A stretch of DNA of 64,000 nt from assembly GCA_027422505.1 (NCBI GenBank), contig JAPQWV010000018.1, positions 17,440,001 through 17,504,000 on the forward strand. The letters run 5' to 3'. Under the pieces are notes generated by a model. The model saw only the letters and a list, made by a program, of their open reading frames with translations, was not told where the DNA came from and made no database searches. Below, piece after piece: positions 46,702-59,100 of the stretch. A program made the position numbers and the translations under genes. Source of the stretch: Craterostigma plantagineum. Lineage: Eukaryota > Streptophyta > Magnoliopsida > Lamiales > Linderniaceae. Each line of letters begins with the position of its first letter. Positions within the stretch are counted from its first letter, which is position 1.

Positions 46702-46976
46702 ATGGCACAATTCAAAGTAAGCGACGTAGTTCGAACAAAACTCCTTCGACTCTTCTATTTCATGTCCGCCGGAGGTAAAATTTAACGAAAGCTTTTGATC
46801 TTGTAGTTTCACTTATGTATAACCCTTAAATTTGGGATCTTTTCGAAGGCGTCTGCGCCGTGGCGATCAATAAGTGGAAAGAATTGGAGAGGAAGAGCGC
46901 GATTAACGAGCAGAAACAGCTAAAGGGACAGCCTTTAGAGACATCGCCAGGTGTGATAACAGAATCAGCTGAATGA
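46702..46976 (+). CDS. Small two-exon gene, 66-residue protein of unknown function
   Basis: I do not recognise the family. Exon 1 46702-46774 begins MAQFKVSDVVRTKLLRLFYFMS; exon 2 46849-46976 continues AGGVCAVAINKWKELERKSA and ends ITESAE. The 74-bp intron has GT and AG ends and joins the frames without a stop. Residues about 14-33 are moderately hydrophobic (LLRLFYFMSAGGVCAVAI) and could be a single membrane span, followed by a charged tail. The shape resembles small organelle-membrane proteins of plants, but this is inference. No other start or frame nearby gives a comparable protein. Confidence 0.45.
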
Positions 46977-47538
46977 AATTCGAATTTTTGGATTTAGATC
47001 TAAGCTGACTTAAGACTTCATACTGTTTGTTTCATGAGGTGTTGAGGAAATTCAAGAGATGATTTTTCCATAGTTCTATTGATTGAGCTTATGCAGCGAT
47101 TTCCCTGAAACAGATGGGTTAATCATACTCAAAAATGTCATGCTAATGAAGTGTACTTGTTCTAAGCAATGTTTTGATTACTGGGATTTCTGCTTTCTTC
47201 ATGAATGAATCGGCTAGTCATTCGAACTCAATTTGCTGAAAGCTCGTTACTTTACTTAGCTACTCATTCGAACTCAATTTGCTTGATGAAGAACTTGGGA
47301 ATGGCTTGATGATGTGATCCCATGCGATAAACAATGTTGTTGCTGCCTTCTTTGTCTGAAAAGTGAAAACTGAAGCTTCAGCCAAGAAAAGCCATGGCTT
47401 CATTTCCTTCGTAGTCTCTCTTTCTTCTATCTCTTTCATTGCAGTGGAAATCTCAACACCACATATTCGCACAAATGATACTTTAATGGGACTCATTTTT
47501 AGGCTGAATTTAATGAATATCATTTAAGATTGAATTCT
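46977..47538. other. Intergenic region
   Basis: Contains the near-repeat CATTCGAACTCAATTTGCT twice (47219 and 47265). Otherwise no feature found. Confidence 0.4.
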
Positions 47539-47900
47539 TGCAAAATCGGTGGATACGGCGTGCCACGTGGCACGATCCTGTTGGTCGATTCGTGGGCCAG
47601 ACCCGAAAGTATGGGCAGGGCCCTACGAGTTTACACCCGATAGGTTCGAAAATGGGACGGAGTACGACGCTCATAACTTGGTGCCCTTCGGCATGGGGAG
47701 ATGGGCTTGTCCCGTTCGGGCCTCGGGCTGAGAAAAGTGGGGTTGGTATTGGGATCTTGGTACATTGCTTCGAATGGTAGAGGTTTAGGCCCGAAGAGAT
47801 TGAGTTGGAAGAAGGGATTGGTTTGACTACGCCTAAGCTGAAGCCGTTGGAGGCTTTGTGTATGCCTAGGGAGTCTTTGCTTGGTATATTTCAAGAATGA
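47539..47900 (+). pseudogene. Cytochrome P450 relic (CYP81-like C-terminus)
   Basis: The reading starts CKIGGYGVPRGTILLVDSWA and continues PYEFTPDRFENGTE and LVPFGMGRWACP, the heme-binding loop with its Cys. In another frame come HCFEW, RPEEIELEEGIGLTTPKLKPLEALC and a final ESLLGIFQE before a stop at 47898. This order fits the last 120 residues of a CYP81-type P450. The helix K ExxR region and everything upstream are missing. There is a deletion after WA (part of IHRDPKVW lost), Trp for Arg before ACP, and at least two frameshifts. A dead gene end. Confidence 0.75.
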
Positions 47901-48204
47901 TGTATTTGTATTGTTATAACCCTGGAAATATAAACAAGATGAGCTTTTGATTATTTGTAACCATTCTCTTTGAATTGTTGTTACTTTCCTTATCACTATT
48001 AAACTTAGAGAAAACACATCATTTTTTCAAGTCCATTTCTCCTAGACGTGAACGTGTATCATATTTCAAGTTTATTCGAAAAAATTAGTCTTAAAACTTT
48101 ATTTCAGCCCAAACCCAACTTATGTAATAAGATCCATGTAGATAATAACAGGGGCCCACATGAATAATTTCCAAGTCCTACACCAAATTCTCCCGAAATA
48201 CTAG

Positions 48205-48212
48205 TATAAAAA
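48205..48212 (+). promoter_or_regulatory. TATA box of the early-nodulin-like gene
   Basis: TATAAAAA, 107 bp before the ATG at 48319, in an otherwise mixed AT-rich upstream region. Confidence 0.55.
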
Positions 48213-48318
48213 TGCAAGCCAATCATCGCAAGATTACTCCTAATCACGTTCTATAACTTATAGGAATACTTATAGCCATCGTTATTTCAAGGGAAGGGAA
48301 TAAAATATATAGTATAAT

Positions 48319-49164
48319 ATGGTCATGAAGATGTCCGTAATCATTGCAGCGTTACTATTAGCTTCTTATTCCCTCTCTTCAGTTCATGCTTATGAGTTCG
48401 TTGTCGGAGGAAGAGAAGGTTGGGTTTTAAACCCTTCTGAGAATTACAATCACTGGGCTGAGAGGATGAGATTCCAAGTCAATGACACCTTATGTAACAT
48501 ATATATATATATGATCATTTATTTTTTATGTATTATTATTTATTAGCGTGAGCTTGTCTATGTGATGATCGTCGTTTTTTTTCTTGCAGTGTTTAAGTAC
48601 GACAAGTCATCGGACTCTGTTCTAGTGGTGGACAAGAATGGCTACGGCACGTGCGACGCTTCGAATCCCATACAGAAATTCGACGGTGGGGATTCGATCT
48701 TCGCCTTCGATCGATCTGGGCCGTTCTATTTCATCAGCGGAAACAAATCAAACTGCGATGGGGGAGAGAAGATGGTCGTAGTGGTGTTGGCCGTGAGAAA
48801 TAATAACAACGGTGGCGTATCTCAGCCTCCGCCGCCGCAAGGGCCGTTTGCTTCCGCCCCATCTCCGGCGCCGACGTCCCCCTCTGGGCCGACTGCTCCT
48901 TCGCCGGAAAATAACAGTTCTGGGCTATCGCCGGCGAGTTCACCGGCGGAGAGTGGTGGAGGGCTGGCGCCGAGTGGTGCATCCACTTCGCCGAGGGGTG
49001 GCGGAGGTACGGCGGCGGGAGGTAATGCTCCGGTGGATGGGAGCACTACCCCCGGCGGCGTCGGCGGCGGCGGTTCACGGCCGAGTTCTTGGGGTTTGTC
49101 AAAGTGCATGCCTTCTTTTGTGCTGCTTGTTATTGGGCTGCTGATTTCCAATGTCGGTCTTTGA
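48319..49164 (+). CDS. Early-nodulin-like protein (ENODL), phytocyanin family, GPI-anchored
   Basis: Two exons, 48319-48493 and 48590-49164, GT-AG intron in phase 1, 249 residues. A signal peptide covers residues 1 to about 24 (VIIAALLLASYSLSSVHA). The plastocyanin-like domain at about 25-125 has EFVVGGREGWVL, NHWAERMRFQVNDTLLFKYD, GTCDASNPIQKFDGGDS and FYFISGNKSNC, with the two Cys of the domain disulfide. The usual blue-copper His ligands are absent, as in other ENODLs, so copper binding is not expected. A Pro/Ser/Ala/Gly-rich arabinogalactan-like stretch follows to about residue 225. The hydrophobic tail (FVLLVIGLLISNVGL) fits GPI anchoring, so it likely sits on the outer plasma membrane. 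Met1, Met3 and Met5 are all possible starts. Confidence 0.88.
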
Positions 49165-49221
49165 AATTCGAAGTTACTATGTGATTATCCATTTTCTTGA
49201 TAATTATTATTATTATTATTA

Positions 49222-49565
49222 CGGAAACTTTACCCATAAATACTCATTTGCATAAAAGCTGTAACTCGGTACCTTGTCAGTAATTTTTTATATGTAGGTA
49301 CCTATGAGAATAAATATTTTTTCACATAGGTACCTAATCCGCCGCAGGTATGCCATATAATATAACACATTTAGGTACCATATAGCAACGTATTGTGGTA
49401 CATAATACATTTGAGGAAATGGTACGTCATATAACAAGTTAAGTATCATATATAGGGTACCTTATAAATGCGTGACGTGGTACGCAATACACAAATAAAA
49501 AAGGTACACAAGACTGAGACTATTTGTACAAATAGGAAAACGAGTACTTATCTGTAAAGTTTTTT
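49222..49565. mobile_element. MITE with inverted ends next to the ENODL gene
   Basis: Left end GAAACTTTACCCATAAATACTC; right end GAGTACTTATCTGTAAAGTTTT, the inverse with few changes. The interior is rich in GGTACC/GTACC words and has no coding frame. A (TTA)n run precedes it. The superfamily is not clear because I cannot settle the target duplication. Confidence 0.5.
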
Positions 49566-49936
49566 ATTCAATTGGTTTTTTTTCTATAGATGTCCACTAT
49601 TATTTTCTTCAAAAAAATTCATTATTATTATTTGATTGACTTAAATGTATTGTGCGGTTCTCTCTGCGTATCTGATTGTCGTTTTTTAAAATATTAGTAA
49701 AAGCAAACTTGGGCGAGTTTTTCTAATATATGATCATTATAGTTGAGAAAGCAGCTTATTTTATGCCAAATTAAAGGAGTGGTCCCTTTCGATTCACGTG
49801 AGATTAGGCAAGAATAAAGAAAGAATGAAATTCAGACGTGGCTAATTATTTTCGGACAAGTTCATCTATTGCCATGCCATTATCAGATTGATAATGCATA
49901 ATTAAAGATATTGATATTTCTACTAACGTCGGAATA
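49566..49936. other. Intergenic region
   Basis: AT-rich spacer; no feature found. Confidence 0.35.
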
Positions 49937-50595
49937 CAGTAAAACCTCTATAAATTAATACTCGATAAATTAATAATCTCTAAAATAATAAAATCTTCCG
50001 CGACCTGGGGCTTTGTTAAAAATCGTCAAATTCCGTAAGATAATAGGATAATAATTTTTTTGAAAATTCCTTTGAAAATATTAGGTCCCTTTAAAACTCT
50101 TAATTAATAATTTATAAAAATTACAATTATATATTATGGTAATTTGCTAAAAAAGAATCTTACTAAATTTTCTTAAATTTTAATCTAATTGTATTTCATC
50201 CCCAACGTTTTTAATTGCAATAATTTCCGATGTCGAGTTCTCTAGCTGCAACAAAAAATTGTGAACCGTTGTTATCGCTATTTTGTGTCGCTTAATATCC
50301 CCACCCTTCTTAAAGTTGGTTGAACGATGCTTCAATGATATTCAGAGAGTATTTGATATTATACATTGACTAATTTGAAAGGATATTTTTCATTAGTTCA
50401 CACTTATAAACTGTTTTGAGTATATGAATATAATTAATGAAACATATTTGAATTCACCGTCAATACATTTTAAATTTGTTGAATTTAAAGAGACTCTTTT
50501 AATTAATAAAATATTAATTTATCGATATATTAATATCTCTCTAAATTAATAAAATTACATGATCCTAATGTTATTAATTTGTAGAGGTTTTACTG
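49937..50595. mobile_element. Emigrant/Lemi-type (pogo-like) MITE
   Basis: Begins CAGTAAAACCTCTATAAATT and ends in the inverse TTAATTTGTAGAGGTTTTACTG, with TA on both sides (49935-49936, 50596-50597). This terminus is characteristic of the Emigrant and Lemi1 pogo-like family. At 659 bp it is longer than a standard Emigrant MITE; the interior may hold worn transposase sequence but no frame survives. Confidence 0.78.
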
Positions 50596-50597
50596 TA

Positions 50598-51034
50598 TAT
50601 ACATTTTATACATAATAAAACTTTAGGATATGCAATTGGGTGCCATCACTTCAATATAATGTCCAAACTAAATGAAAGTCCCACTCTAATCAATGCTTCT
50701 AGTTTATTTAATCTTGAATGTGTCACTTTTATACGCGTTAGCTTAGCCTATACAATAAAACGATAGTTGGCGAAGACTATATTGATTGAATCAACCAATC
50801 ATGCATTAATATTATTGTTATTACTACTATAATATGATCTCTTTGTTCTTGTTGAATTGCTAACATGAATTCCACATACAATAATAAAACAGCAATACCC
50901 AAAATCTATAAAATAAAACTGGGTGAGGTCACATAATCGAAATCTTCACTATAACCAATGTCGTAAATGAGCATATAACAGACGAACGTACCATACTATG
51001 GATTGTAACTTTACAGCCAAGAAATCAAAGCTTA
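50598..51034. other. Intergenic region
   Basis: AT-rich spacer between two MITEs; no feature found. Confidence 0.35.
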
Positions 51035-51407
51035 GACCATCTCCAACCGAGTAACCGAACTCAAACGCATTCTCAAACTCAAAATGCAGTAATTCTTCTC
51101 CAACCGTTCAACTCATTCTCAAACTCAAAAAAGTTGTAATATTTACTTCCACATCATTTATTACAAATTTCAATACTACCCACATATTTTACAACTTTAT
51201 AGATTAAACTACAAATATTTTAGATTTTATAATGTTATATGTATAAATATCATTGATTAATATGAGAGATAAAGAGAATTGAACATATACGAAATAAAAT
51301 AATGTTTAGGCTTCATCTATAGTGTAATACTTTTCATCATGGCTCCTGCAAACTGAACATAAACGAATAAAATCAATATTTAATATATGTCAGAGCCTTG
51401 TCAGATA

Positions 51408-51449
<42 letters not shown>

Positions 51450-51746
51450 ACATATGTTTGGCAGATGATAATTTTCTTCGGTCAGATATATGTCAGATAG
51501 CTACACACCATAATATATTTAATAGCCTTGTCTAATATACGCCAGATAATATGAGAGAGAGAGAGAGAACAGGAAGGACTTTAATGTAATTAATGTACAT
51601 CAGTCGCATCCTAACTGTTTGAAATGCAAAGATGCATCGAAAGTAGGAGAGAGAAGTTCCCAAACGGAATATGAGTTTCGTTATGCCGTTCGGTTGGAGC
51701 GAATTTACCTCAAATTTTAGGTTTTGGTGTTCGGTTGGAGATGCTC
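51035..51746. mobile_element. PIF/Harbinger-type MITE
   Basis: Ends GACCATCTCCAACCGA and TCGGTTGGAGATGCTC are inverse except one base, flanked by TTA on both sides (51032-51034, 51747-51749). The GAGCATCTCCAACCG terminus is common in plant PIF/Harbinger elements. Inside lies a (CT)n microsatellite and no transposase. Confidence 0.75.
51412..51446 (+). repeat. (CT)n microsatellite
   Basis: About 17 uninterrupted CT units inside the Harbinger-type MITE. Confidence 0.9.
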
Positions 51747-51752
51747 TTAATC

Positions 51753-52590
51753 TTAATTTTTTTTCGAAACGATAGCTTGCATTAATAACAAAGATACAGG
51801 GCTAAATAGCCCAAGGGGTCTCACCGGTACATTGTTAACCGGGAGAACAAAGGCTCACATAGGAGCAACACACAACCCCACAAAGGGGAACAACACTCCC
51901 AAAAAGGAAGAAAACAGTCCACAAGGGACAAACACCGACAGAAAACAAACCCATCATCTAAAAATCGAAGATCTAAAGAACCTATAACAAAAAAAGCTAT
52001 TAAGCTAATTCTACGATACTTTTCACTTTCTTCGGTCGTCGATTTTTGATTTTATCTTCATCGGACTGAGGGCTCCAACAAGGGAGAAAAACTCCCGATC
52101 CGTGGATCGGGAGACCGAGCTCCCAACGGGAGTCCCGTGGGAGAACGTCGGTGGGGTGTCAGAGGCAGAATTGGTGACGACGGCAGCGTCGACGGGGGTG
52201 GCAGCGGCGACTACCGCGGGCGGCAGAAGTAGCGGCAGAGGCGATGGAGGTGGCTGCAGCGGCGGCGGACGGCAGAGGCAGCGACAAGGTGGTAGTAGCT
52301 GTGAAGGGTGCGGAGGAAGAAACTGTGGCATGAGGTGTGGCAGATCTGGCGGAAAAGACGGGGGTGGCGACGGAGGAGGCGGAGGCGTACGGCTGCAGTG
52401 GAAGCGAAGGCGAAGGCAGCTTTTTTTTTATATTATGAAAAACAAAAGAAAAAGAAACATGTAAAAGGAACCTCCCCGCCTCCATCTCTACCACCTCCAA
52501 TGGAGGTGGAGTAGGAGGGGGGAGACAAAGGAATGGGGAAAGGCGGCGGGTTTCTAGGGTTTGGGAGGAAAAAATTAAGGAGGAGCTTAT
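51753..52590 (-). mobile_element. LINE-like retroposon remnant, minus strand
   Basis: On the minus strand the 3' end reads GCAAGCTATCGTTTCG followed by a run of A (the plus-strand T run at about 51757-51764). GGGCTATTTAGCCCTGTATC precedes it, in the style of plant L1-like 3' ends. Upstream (52020-52470) is a GC-rich stretch of GGCGGAGG-type sequence with accidental open frames on both strands. No reverse transcriptase is present, so this would be a 5'-truncated or non-autonomous copy. The upper boundary is a guess. Confidence 0.35.
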
Positions 52591-53188
52591 AATCGTATTC
52601 TCTTCATTAAATTATTTCTCAATTGAAACGAACAGTGAATATTAAAGTCATGTTTTAGGCGTGCAAAAATTAAATGCCACGTGTCACACAGTGAAGAAAA
52701 AATGTATTGGGCCCAGCCCATTACCTCATTTTATTGCTGAATTTTGCGGCCCCATAATAAATGATAATTACGGCATAAAAATAAAAATCTGAACTATAGT
52801 AGAAAAAAAAATACTTATAACAAATGAGATTTTCAAACCTATGCGACGCATTGTCTTCTACATTGCTAAAAATATAACAGTTAGTTAAATTCTGAACTAT
52901 AGTAGTAAAAAATATAACAAATGAGATTATTTAGATCAAACCGATGCGATGCATTGTCTTCTACATCGATAATTATTGTATTTAGGAATATTTATCGAAT
53001 TATTGTATTGTATTCATTCAGTTGCTTGGTATTGATTGGGAATTTTGAAAGATTCCGCTTTGGGGTCAAATGTTAGCTGCTAGTGTGAATCCTCAACTGC
53101 ATTTGCAGTAGAGCTATCGGGTTTGCGATGAAGTCACGAGTAGAGAAAGTGAAGATATGAGAGCTAATTTTGAGGGGCTAAAGGTACA
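52591..53188 (+). promoter_or_regulatory. Upstream region of the MUCI70-like gene
   Basis: AT-rich, with a short near-duplication of GAACTATAGTAG...AAATGAGAT...CGATGC-GCATTGTCTTCTACAT (about 52790-52860 and 52894-52968). The last 100 bp are probably 5' UTR. No TATA box stands out. Confidence 0.35.
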
Positions 53189-56100
53189 ATGAATGGAGGG
53201 TCATTGGGAGTAAGAACATCGGGAAGTTTTGGATCGTTACAGCAACCGTTGCAAAATGGAGGTTTGCCCATTCCTCGAAAGCCTTCAAAGACATCTCTTG
53301 CTGGATATAAAGAGAAAGAGAGAACTTTGCTCTCTGCTTTCAGATGTCTGAGCAGAAAGACAGTTGCCATGCTATTACTGTTTGCATTTGCTCTGGTGGC
53401 TTTGTTAACAGGGTTCTTCACGGTCAGCATAGGTCGGTTACTGTGCATTCTTTATGTAGTTTTTGTGTCATATGAATCAGATGATACTGCTGTTTCAAAC
53501 ACATTCGATGTAAGACGATGGCTTTTTTTTAGTGGATGATTTGGGAAACTCAGGCGTATTGTTTGATGAGAAATACGTGAACAGCTCTCATAGTTCACCA
53601 CAGTTGGCTAGAAATGGAATTTTCCCAAATGCAAGTATAAAATCCAACCGAGTATTAGTGTGTGATGAAAGCAAAGGTTGGAGCTCTTTCATCGATGCTT
53701 CAGCTGTGGTCAACTCATCTAATGATGCCACTCTGTTGCCTAATCCATGTAAAGACTTCGCATTTCCTCCTCCACCCCATGTTGATAGAAGACGGTTTGG
53801 TCCACGACGTAAGCTATACTACATTTTGCAATACCTTTAACAGTAGGCTTTGAGGAGCTTTTTTACTACTACTCTCTCTCTCTCTCTCTCTCTCTCCAGC
53901 ATGTCCAGTATGTTATGTTCCTGTGGATCAGGCCAAAACACATCTGCCCAAATTGCCATCACAATCTCCAGTGCTTCGTCACTTAACTTACTTTTCTGAG
54001 GAAGATATATTGAGAAGTGAATCCTACGTTGGCTCTGATTTTGGTGGTTATCCCTCTCTCAAACAGAGGAACGATTCTTTCGATATTAGGGAGTCGATGA
54101 CTGTGCACTGTGGGTAGGATATAAAAAAGTCCTTCCTTCTAATCAGCGTTACATACTTGTTTAAGCCTGCATTCAAGAACTTTTCTCTCTTCTTTTTTTT
54201 TTTTATATATTTTTATCAGATTCGTTAGAGGATGCAACCCGGGTAATAGAACTGGATTTGACATTGAAGAGGATGATCTTGAAGTGTTGGAGCAGTTCCA
54301 CGAGGTCATTGTTGCCTCTGCTATATTTGGTACCCTCAAACATTTTTATCACTTCAAGTTTATAAACATTTTTATGATTCACATTGTTACACTTATTCCT
54401 TATTTCGCTTGTTTATTTCCTGTATAGGAAACTATGATGTGATACAGCAGCCTAGAAATGTTGGGGAAACTACACGAAAGAATGTCCCATTTTTCATGTT
54501 TGTTGATGAAGAGACAGAATCATACATGAAGAACTCGAGTGTCTTGGGCATCGACAAAAAGGTTGGGCTGTGGAGGATTATCGTCGTGTGCAACGTTCCT
54601 TACACTGACTCAAGGAGAAATGGGAAGGTGTGAATTTGCTTTTTGGTGGAGTTTTCCGTAAAATGTTTCACTGAGATACAATAAGTATTGCTCAATCCCA
54701 GACTAAATTTTAGAAGGGATTAGTCTTGTATATAAGACTATGAACTCTTAAAAGATGTGCCTAGCGCTTGAAAATAATCTGTTTCATTTTCTCCTTTTGC
54801 TTGTAGGTTCCTAAGCTGTTGCTACACAGACTCTTTCCAAATACTAGATTTGCCATTTGGATCGATGGGAAGCTTCAGCTTGTTGCTGATCCTTATCAGG
54901 TTCTTGAAAGGTATGCAATTTGTCTTTTCTTTTTTTTGTTTCGACTTCATCCCTATCACCTTCAATCACTCGTTAGCATCGATTAAAATGAACCTCAGGT
55001 TCTTGTGGCGCGAAAATGCTACATTTGCCATATCAAGGCACTACAGTCGCTTCGATGTATTCGTGGAAGCTGAAGCGAACAAAGCTGGTGGAAAATACGA
55101 TAACATGTCTATTGATTATCAAATCGATTTTTACAAAAAAGAGGGCTTAACGCCTTACACAAGTGCCAAACTTCCAATAACCAGCGGTACTGAGCCTTAA
55201 CACGCTTTTGTTCCTTACACCGTCGATTAGAACCAAAAATGTTTCTTTTTTCCTCAGATGTCCCCGAAGGCTGCGTGATAATTCGGGAGCACATTCCCGT
55301 AACGAACCTCTTCAGTTGCTTATGGTTCAATGAAGTTGATAGATTCACAGCCAGGGATCAGCTCAGCTTTTCAACCGTCAGAGACAAAATTATAGCCCGA
55401 GTTTAACTGGCGAATCAACATGTTTCTTGACTGCGAACGGCGAAATTTCGTTATACAGGTAACACATTCTTTCTACTGATATATAGAATCCTCTAAAAGT
55501 ATCTGTTAGTGTTAGATAATTTATATTATATTACTTTTATAAATTAGGTGAATGAGATTTTTGGAGGGGTTTTTGGATTAGATTTTTGGAGTGGTTTTTG
55601 GATTGAATTTTGGAGTGGTTTGATGGAATGGTTTAAACCATTCCTCAAATGTTTTAGTCCTTGAATTAAAAAAAAAAATTATTTTAATTTTTTGCTATAA
55701 ATAGGGTCATTAGGCTTGAAAAAAAAAACACACACACACAAGAAATAAAAGGAAAAAAAATACTACTTCATCAAATATTGTTTCTGCTATAATTCTTATT
55801 CCGTTCGTAGTCGGTGTCGTTTTTGTGCTAAACGAACGCCGTGTTTTTCGAAGTATCCTGGGAAATAGACGCTCGTTAAAAACCTCTAGCACATACGTGA
55901 GGGAGCGAATCTATTTTAAGGAAATTGTGTGTTACACAATCTTCGAATATATATATTTATTATTTTTCCTCTCCCACCAACAATCTTAAAATAGATCGAC
56001 GATCCCGCAAAGATGTCAGACTACGTGGACTTCCTCAACAACCAAGAATCTACGGGAAACGATGAAAACATTGACGTTCTCCCTAATACTTTTATCCCCA

Positions 56101-59100
56101 CTGCCATACCTGTGGTTACGAAGCCAAACGTACCGGTCAACCACCTGGAGAAGCCGGAGAAATTTATGGGGACAGCCTCGACGTTCAAAAGATGGCAACA
56201 GAAGATGCTCTTCTACCTCGCCACGCTGAACTAGCAACATACCTGAAAGAGGTCGAGCCTAAGGTGAACGACGGCGAGACGAACACTGAGGTCGTGATCG
56301 CTGTTGATGCATGGAAACACTCTGATTTCCTGTGTCGTAATTATATTCTGAATGCCCTAAGCGATACTCTGTACAACGTGTATGGTGCGGTCGCTACGGC
56401 TAAGGAATTGTGGGAATCGTTGGACCGTAAATATAAAACTGAGGATGCCGGCACAAAGAAATTTGTTGTCGGACGGTTCCTTGATTATAAGATGGTCGAT
56501 TCCAAGACTGTGATAAGTCAGGTGCAAGAAATCCAATTGATCTTGCACGAGATCCATGCAGAACGGATGGTTCTGAGTGAATCTTTCCAAGTTGCGGCTA
56601 TTATTGAAAAGCTGCCGCCGGGCTGGAAAGACTTCAAAAACTATCTCAAGCATAAGCGTAAGGAGATGTCTTTGGAGGATCTGATTGTTAGACTTCGAAT
56701 CGAAGAAGACAACAAAATGTCGGAAAAGAGAGTATCAAGCTCATCTGAACCGAAAGTAAACGTGGTGGAGCATAGCTCTAAAAAGGGCAAAGGCGCGGTT
56801 AAACCCAAAGCGAAACTTGGGGCGACCGGAGGCGTCGCTAAGCCGAACTATAAGTTCAAGGGAAAGTGCTTCAATTGTGGCAAACTAGGCCACAAGTCGT
56901 CGGACTGTCGACTTCCAAAGAAGCACCACAGGCCAATATGATGAAAGACATCACCAAAGAAGTTAAGGACTTGAGCCTCGTCGCGGTGGTTTCCGAGGTA
57001 AACATGATTGGGTCGAATCCACAAGAATGGTGGATCGATACTGGTGCTACACGTCATGTGTGCACGAACCGTAGATTCTTCTCTACCTGTGAGCCGGTTG
57101 AAGGGGAAAAGATCTACATGGGCAACTCGGCTGCTGCTACCGTCGAAGGAAAAGGGAACGTGATGCTCAAGATGACGTTCGGAAAAATACTAACGCTGAA
57201 AGACGTGTTGTATGTACCGGAAATTCGCAAGAACCTTATATCGGGATTCTTGTTAAACAAACACGGTTTTCGTATTGTTATTGAATCTGACAAAGTGATA
57301 TTGTCTAAGTCAGGTGTGTTTGTTGGAGCAAAAATGACGAGATCGTATGCAGCGAAATTAATTCGAAATATAAATGCAAAATTTGCGTTGAAGCAAAAAT
57401 GACGAGATCGTCTTTTCCTTCTGTAGCAAGAAGTACCGAACCGCTTGAATTGATTCATAGCGATTTATGTGATTTGAAATACGTTCAAACACGTGGTGGC
57501 AATAAATATTTTATAACATTTATTGACGATTGCACCAAATATTGCTATATTTATTTGCTTAAGAGCAAAGACGAAGCATTAGAGAAATTCGTTCTCTACA
57601 AAACCGAAGTTGAAACGCAACTCAGCAAGAAAATTAAAAGATTGAGAAGTGATCGAGGCAGAGAATACGAAGCGCCAATTGGGAGCTTCTGTGTGGAACA
57701 TGGTATCGTCCATGAATTGACCGCTCCGTATTCACCTCAACCAAACGGAGTGGCCGAACGAAAGAATCGCACATTAAAAGAGATGATGAATGCGATGTTA
57801 CTGAGTTCAGGTCTACCGCCTAATATGTGGGGCGAAGCTATCTTATCGAGTAATTACCTATTAAATAGGATACCTCGAAAGAAAATGAATAAAACTCCAT
57901 ATGAGTTATGGAAAGGAAAGATGCCTTCGTACCAACATTTGCGAATGTGGGGGTGTTTGGCGAAGGTAGCCGTACCTGCGCCTAAAGCAGTAAAAATTGG
58001 TCCTAAAACGGTGGACTGTATTTTCATAGGATATGCACACAATAGTACGACATTTCGGTTTCTTGTATATGATTCAAAAATTCCGGATATACACAAGAAC
58101 ACGGTCATGGAATCGAGGAATGCGTATTTCTTTGAAAATATATTTCCTTGTAAATCCGATTATGAATCCGGTACATCTAATCGAGATAATATAGAAATCG
58201 AGATTCCTAATACGGTTCATGAGATTGAACCGAGACGAAGCAAGCGTGCCCGAATAGAGAAATCTTTTGGTGATGATTTTGTAACATATTTAATTGAAAA
58301 GGAACCGCTGACTTATGACGAAGCAGTGAGCTCCGTGGACGGGCCTTTATGGAAGAAGCCATAAAAGCGAGATTGATTCTATTTTGCAGAATCATACTTG
58401 GGAGTTAGTTGATCTCCCAAAGGGATGTAAACCTTTAGGATCAAAATGGATTTTTAAAAGAAAAATGAGACCAGACGGGTCTGTGGAAAAGTATAAAGCC
58501 AGACTTGTTATCAAAGGATACAAGCAACGCGAAGACTTAGATTACTTTGACACATATTCTCCTGTGACGAGAATAAATTCGATAAGGATGATACTTGCTA
58601 TCGCGTCCTTAAGAAATTTGGAAGTACATCAAATGGATGTCAAAACAGCTTTCTTAAACGGTGAATTAGACGAAGAAATATATATGGAGCAACCCGAGGG
58701 TTTTCGTGCTCAGAGAACCGAAATGAAAGTCTGTAAATTGATCAAATCTTTGTATGGTTTGAAACAAGCCCCTAAGAAGTGGCACGAAAAGTTTGATCAT
58801 GCGATGATCAACTACGGCTTTAAAATCAATGAGAGCGATAAATGCGTTTACTCAAAGGAAACAGGCGATGACTATGTCATTTTCTGTCTGTATGTAGACG
58901 ACATACTCATTGTTGGTAGTAACGACAAAATGGTCAAGTCTACCAAGGATATGTTAAATTCGAAGATATGGGACTTGCGAACGTGATTTTAGGAATTAAA
59001 ATCAAACGAACGAGTAACGGTCTTGTTTTGAGTCAAGCTCATTACGTAGACAAAATTCTCGACAAATTCTGCAAGGGTGATTCTGGTGTTGCTAGAACGC

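Noticed and set aside
52023..52500. Several overlapping open frames on both strands (up to 120 codons)
   Set aside because: Low-complexity GGC/GGA-rich DNA leaves all frames open. The peptides are Pro- or Gly/Arg-runs with no family pattern.
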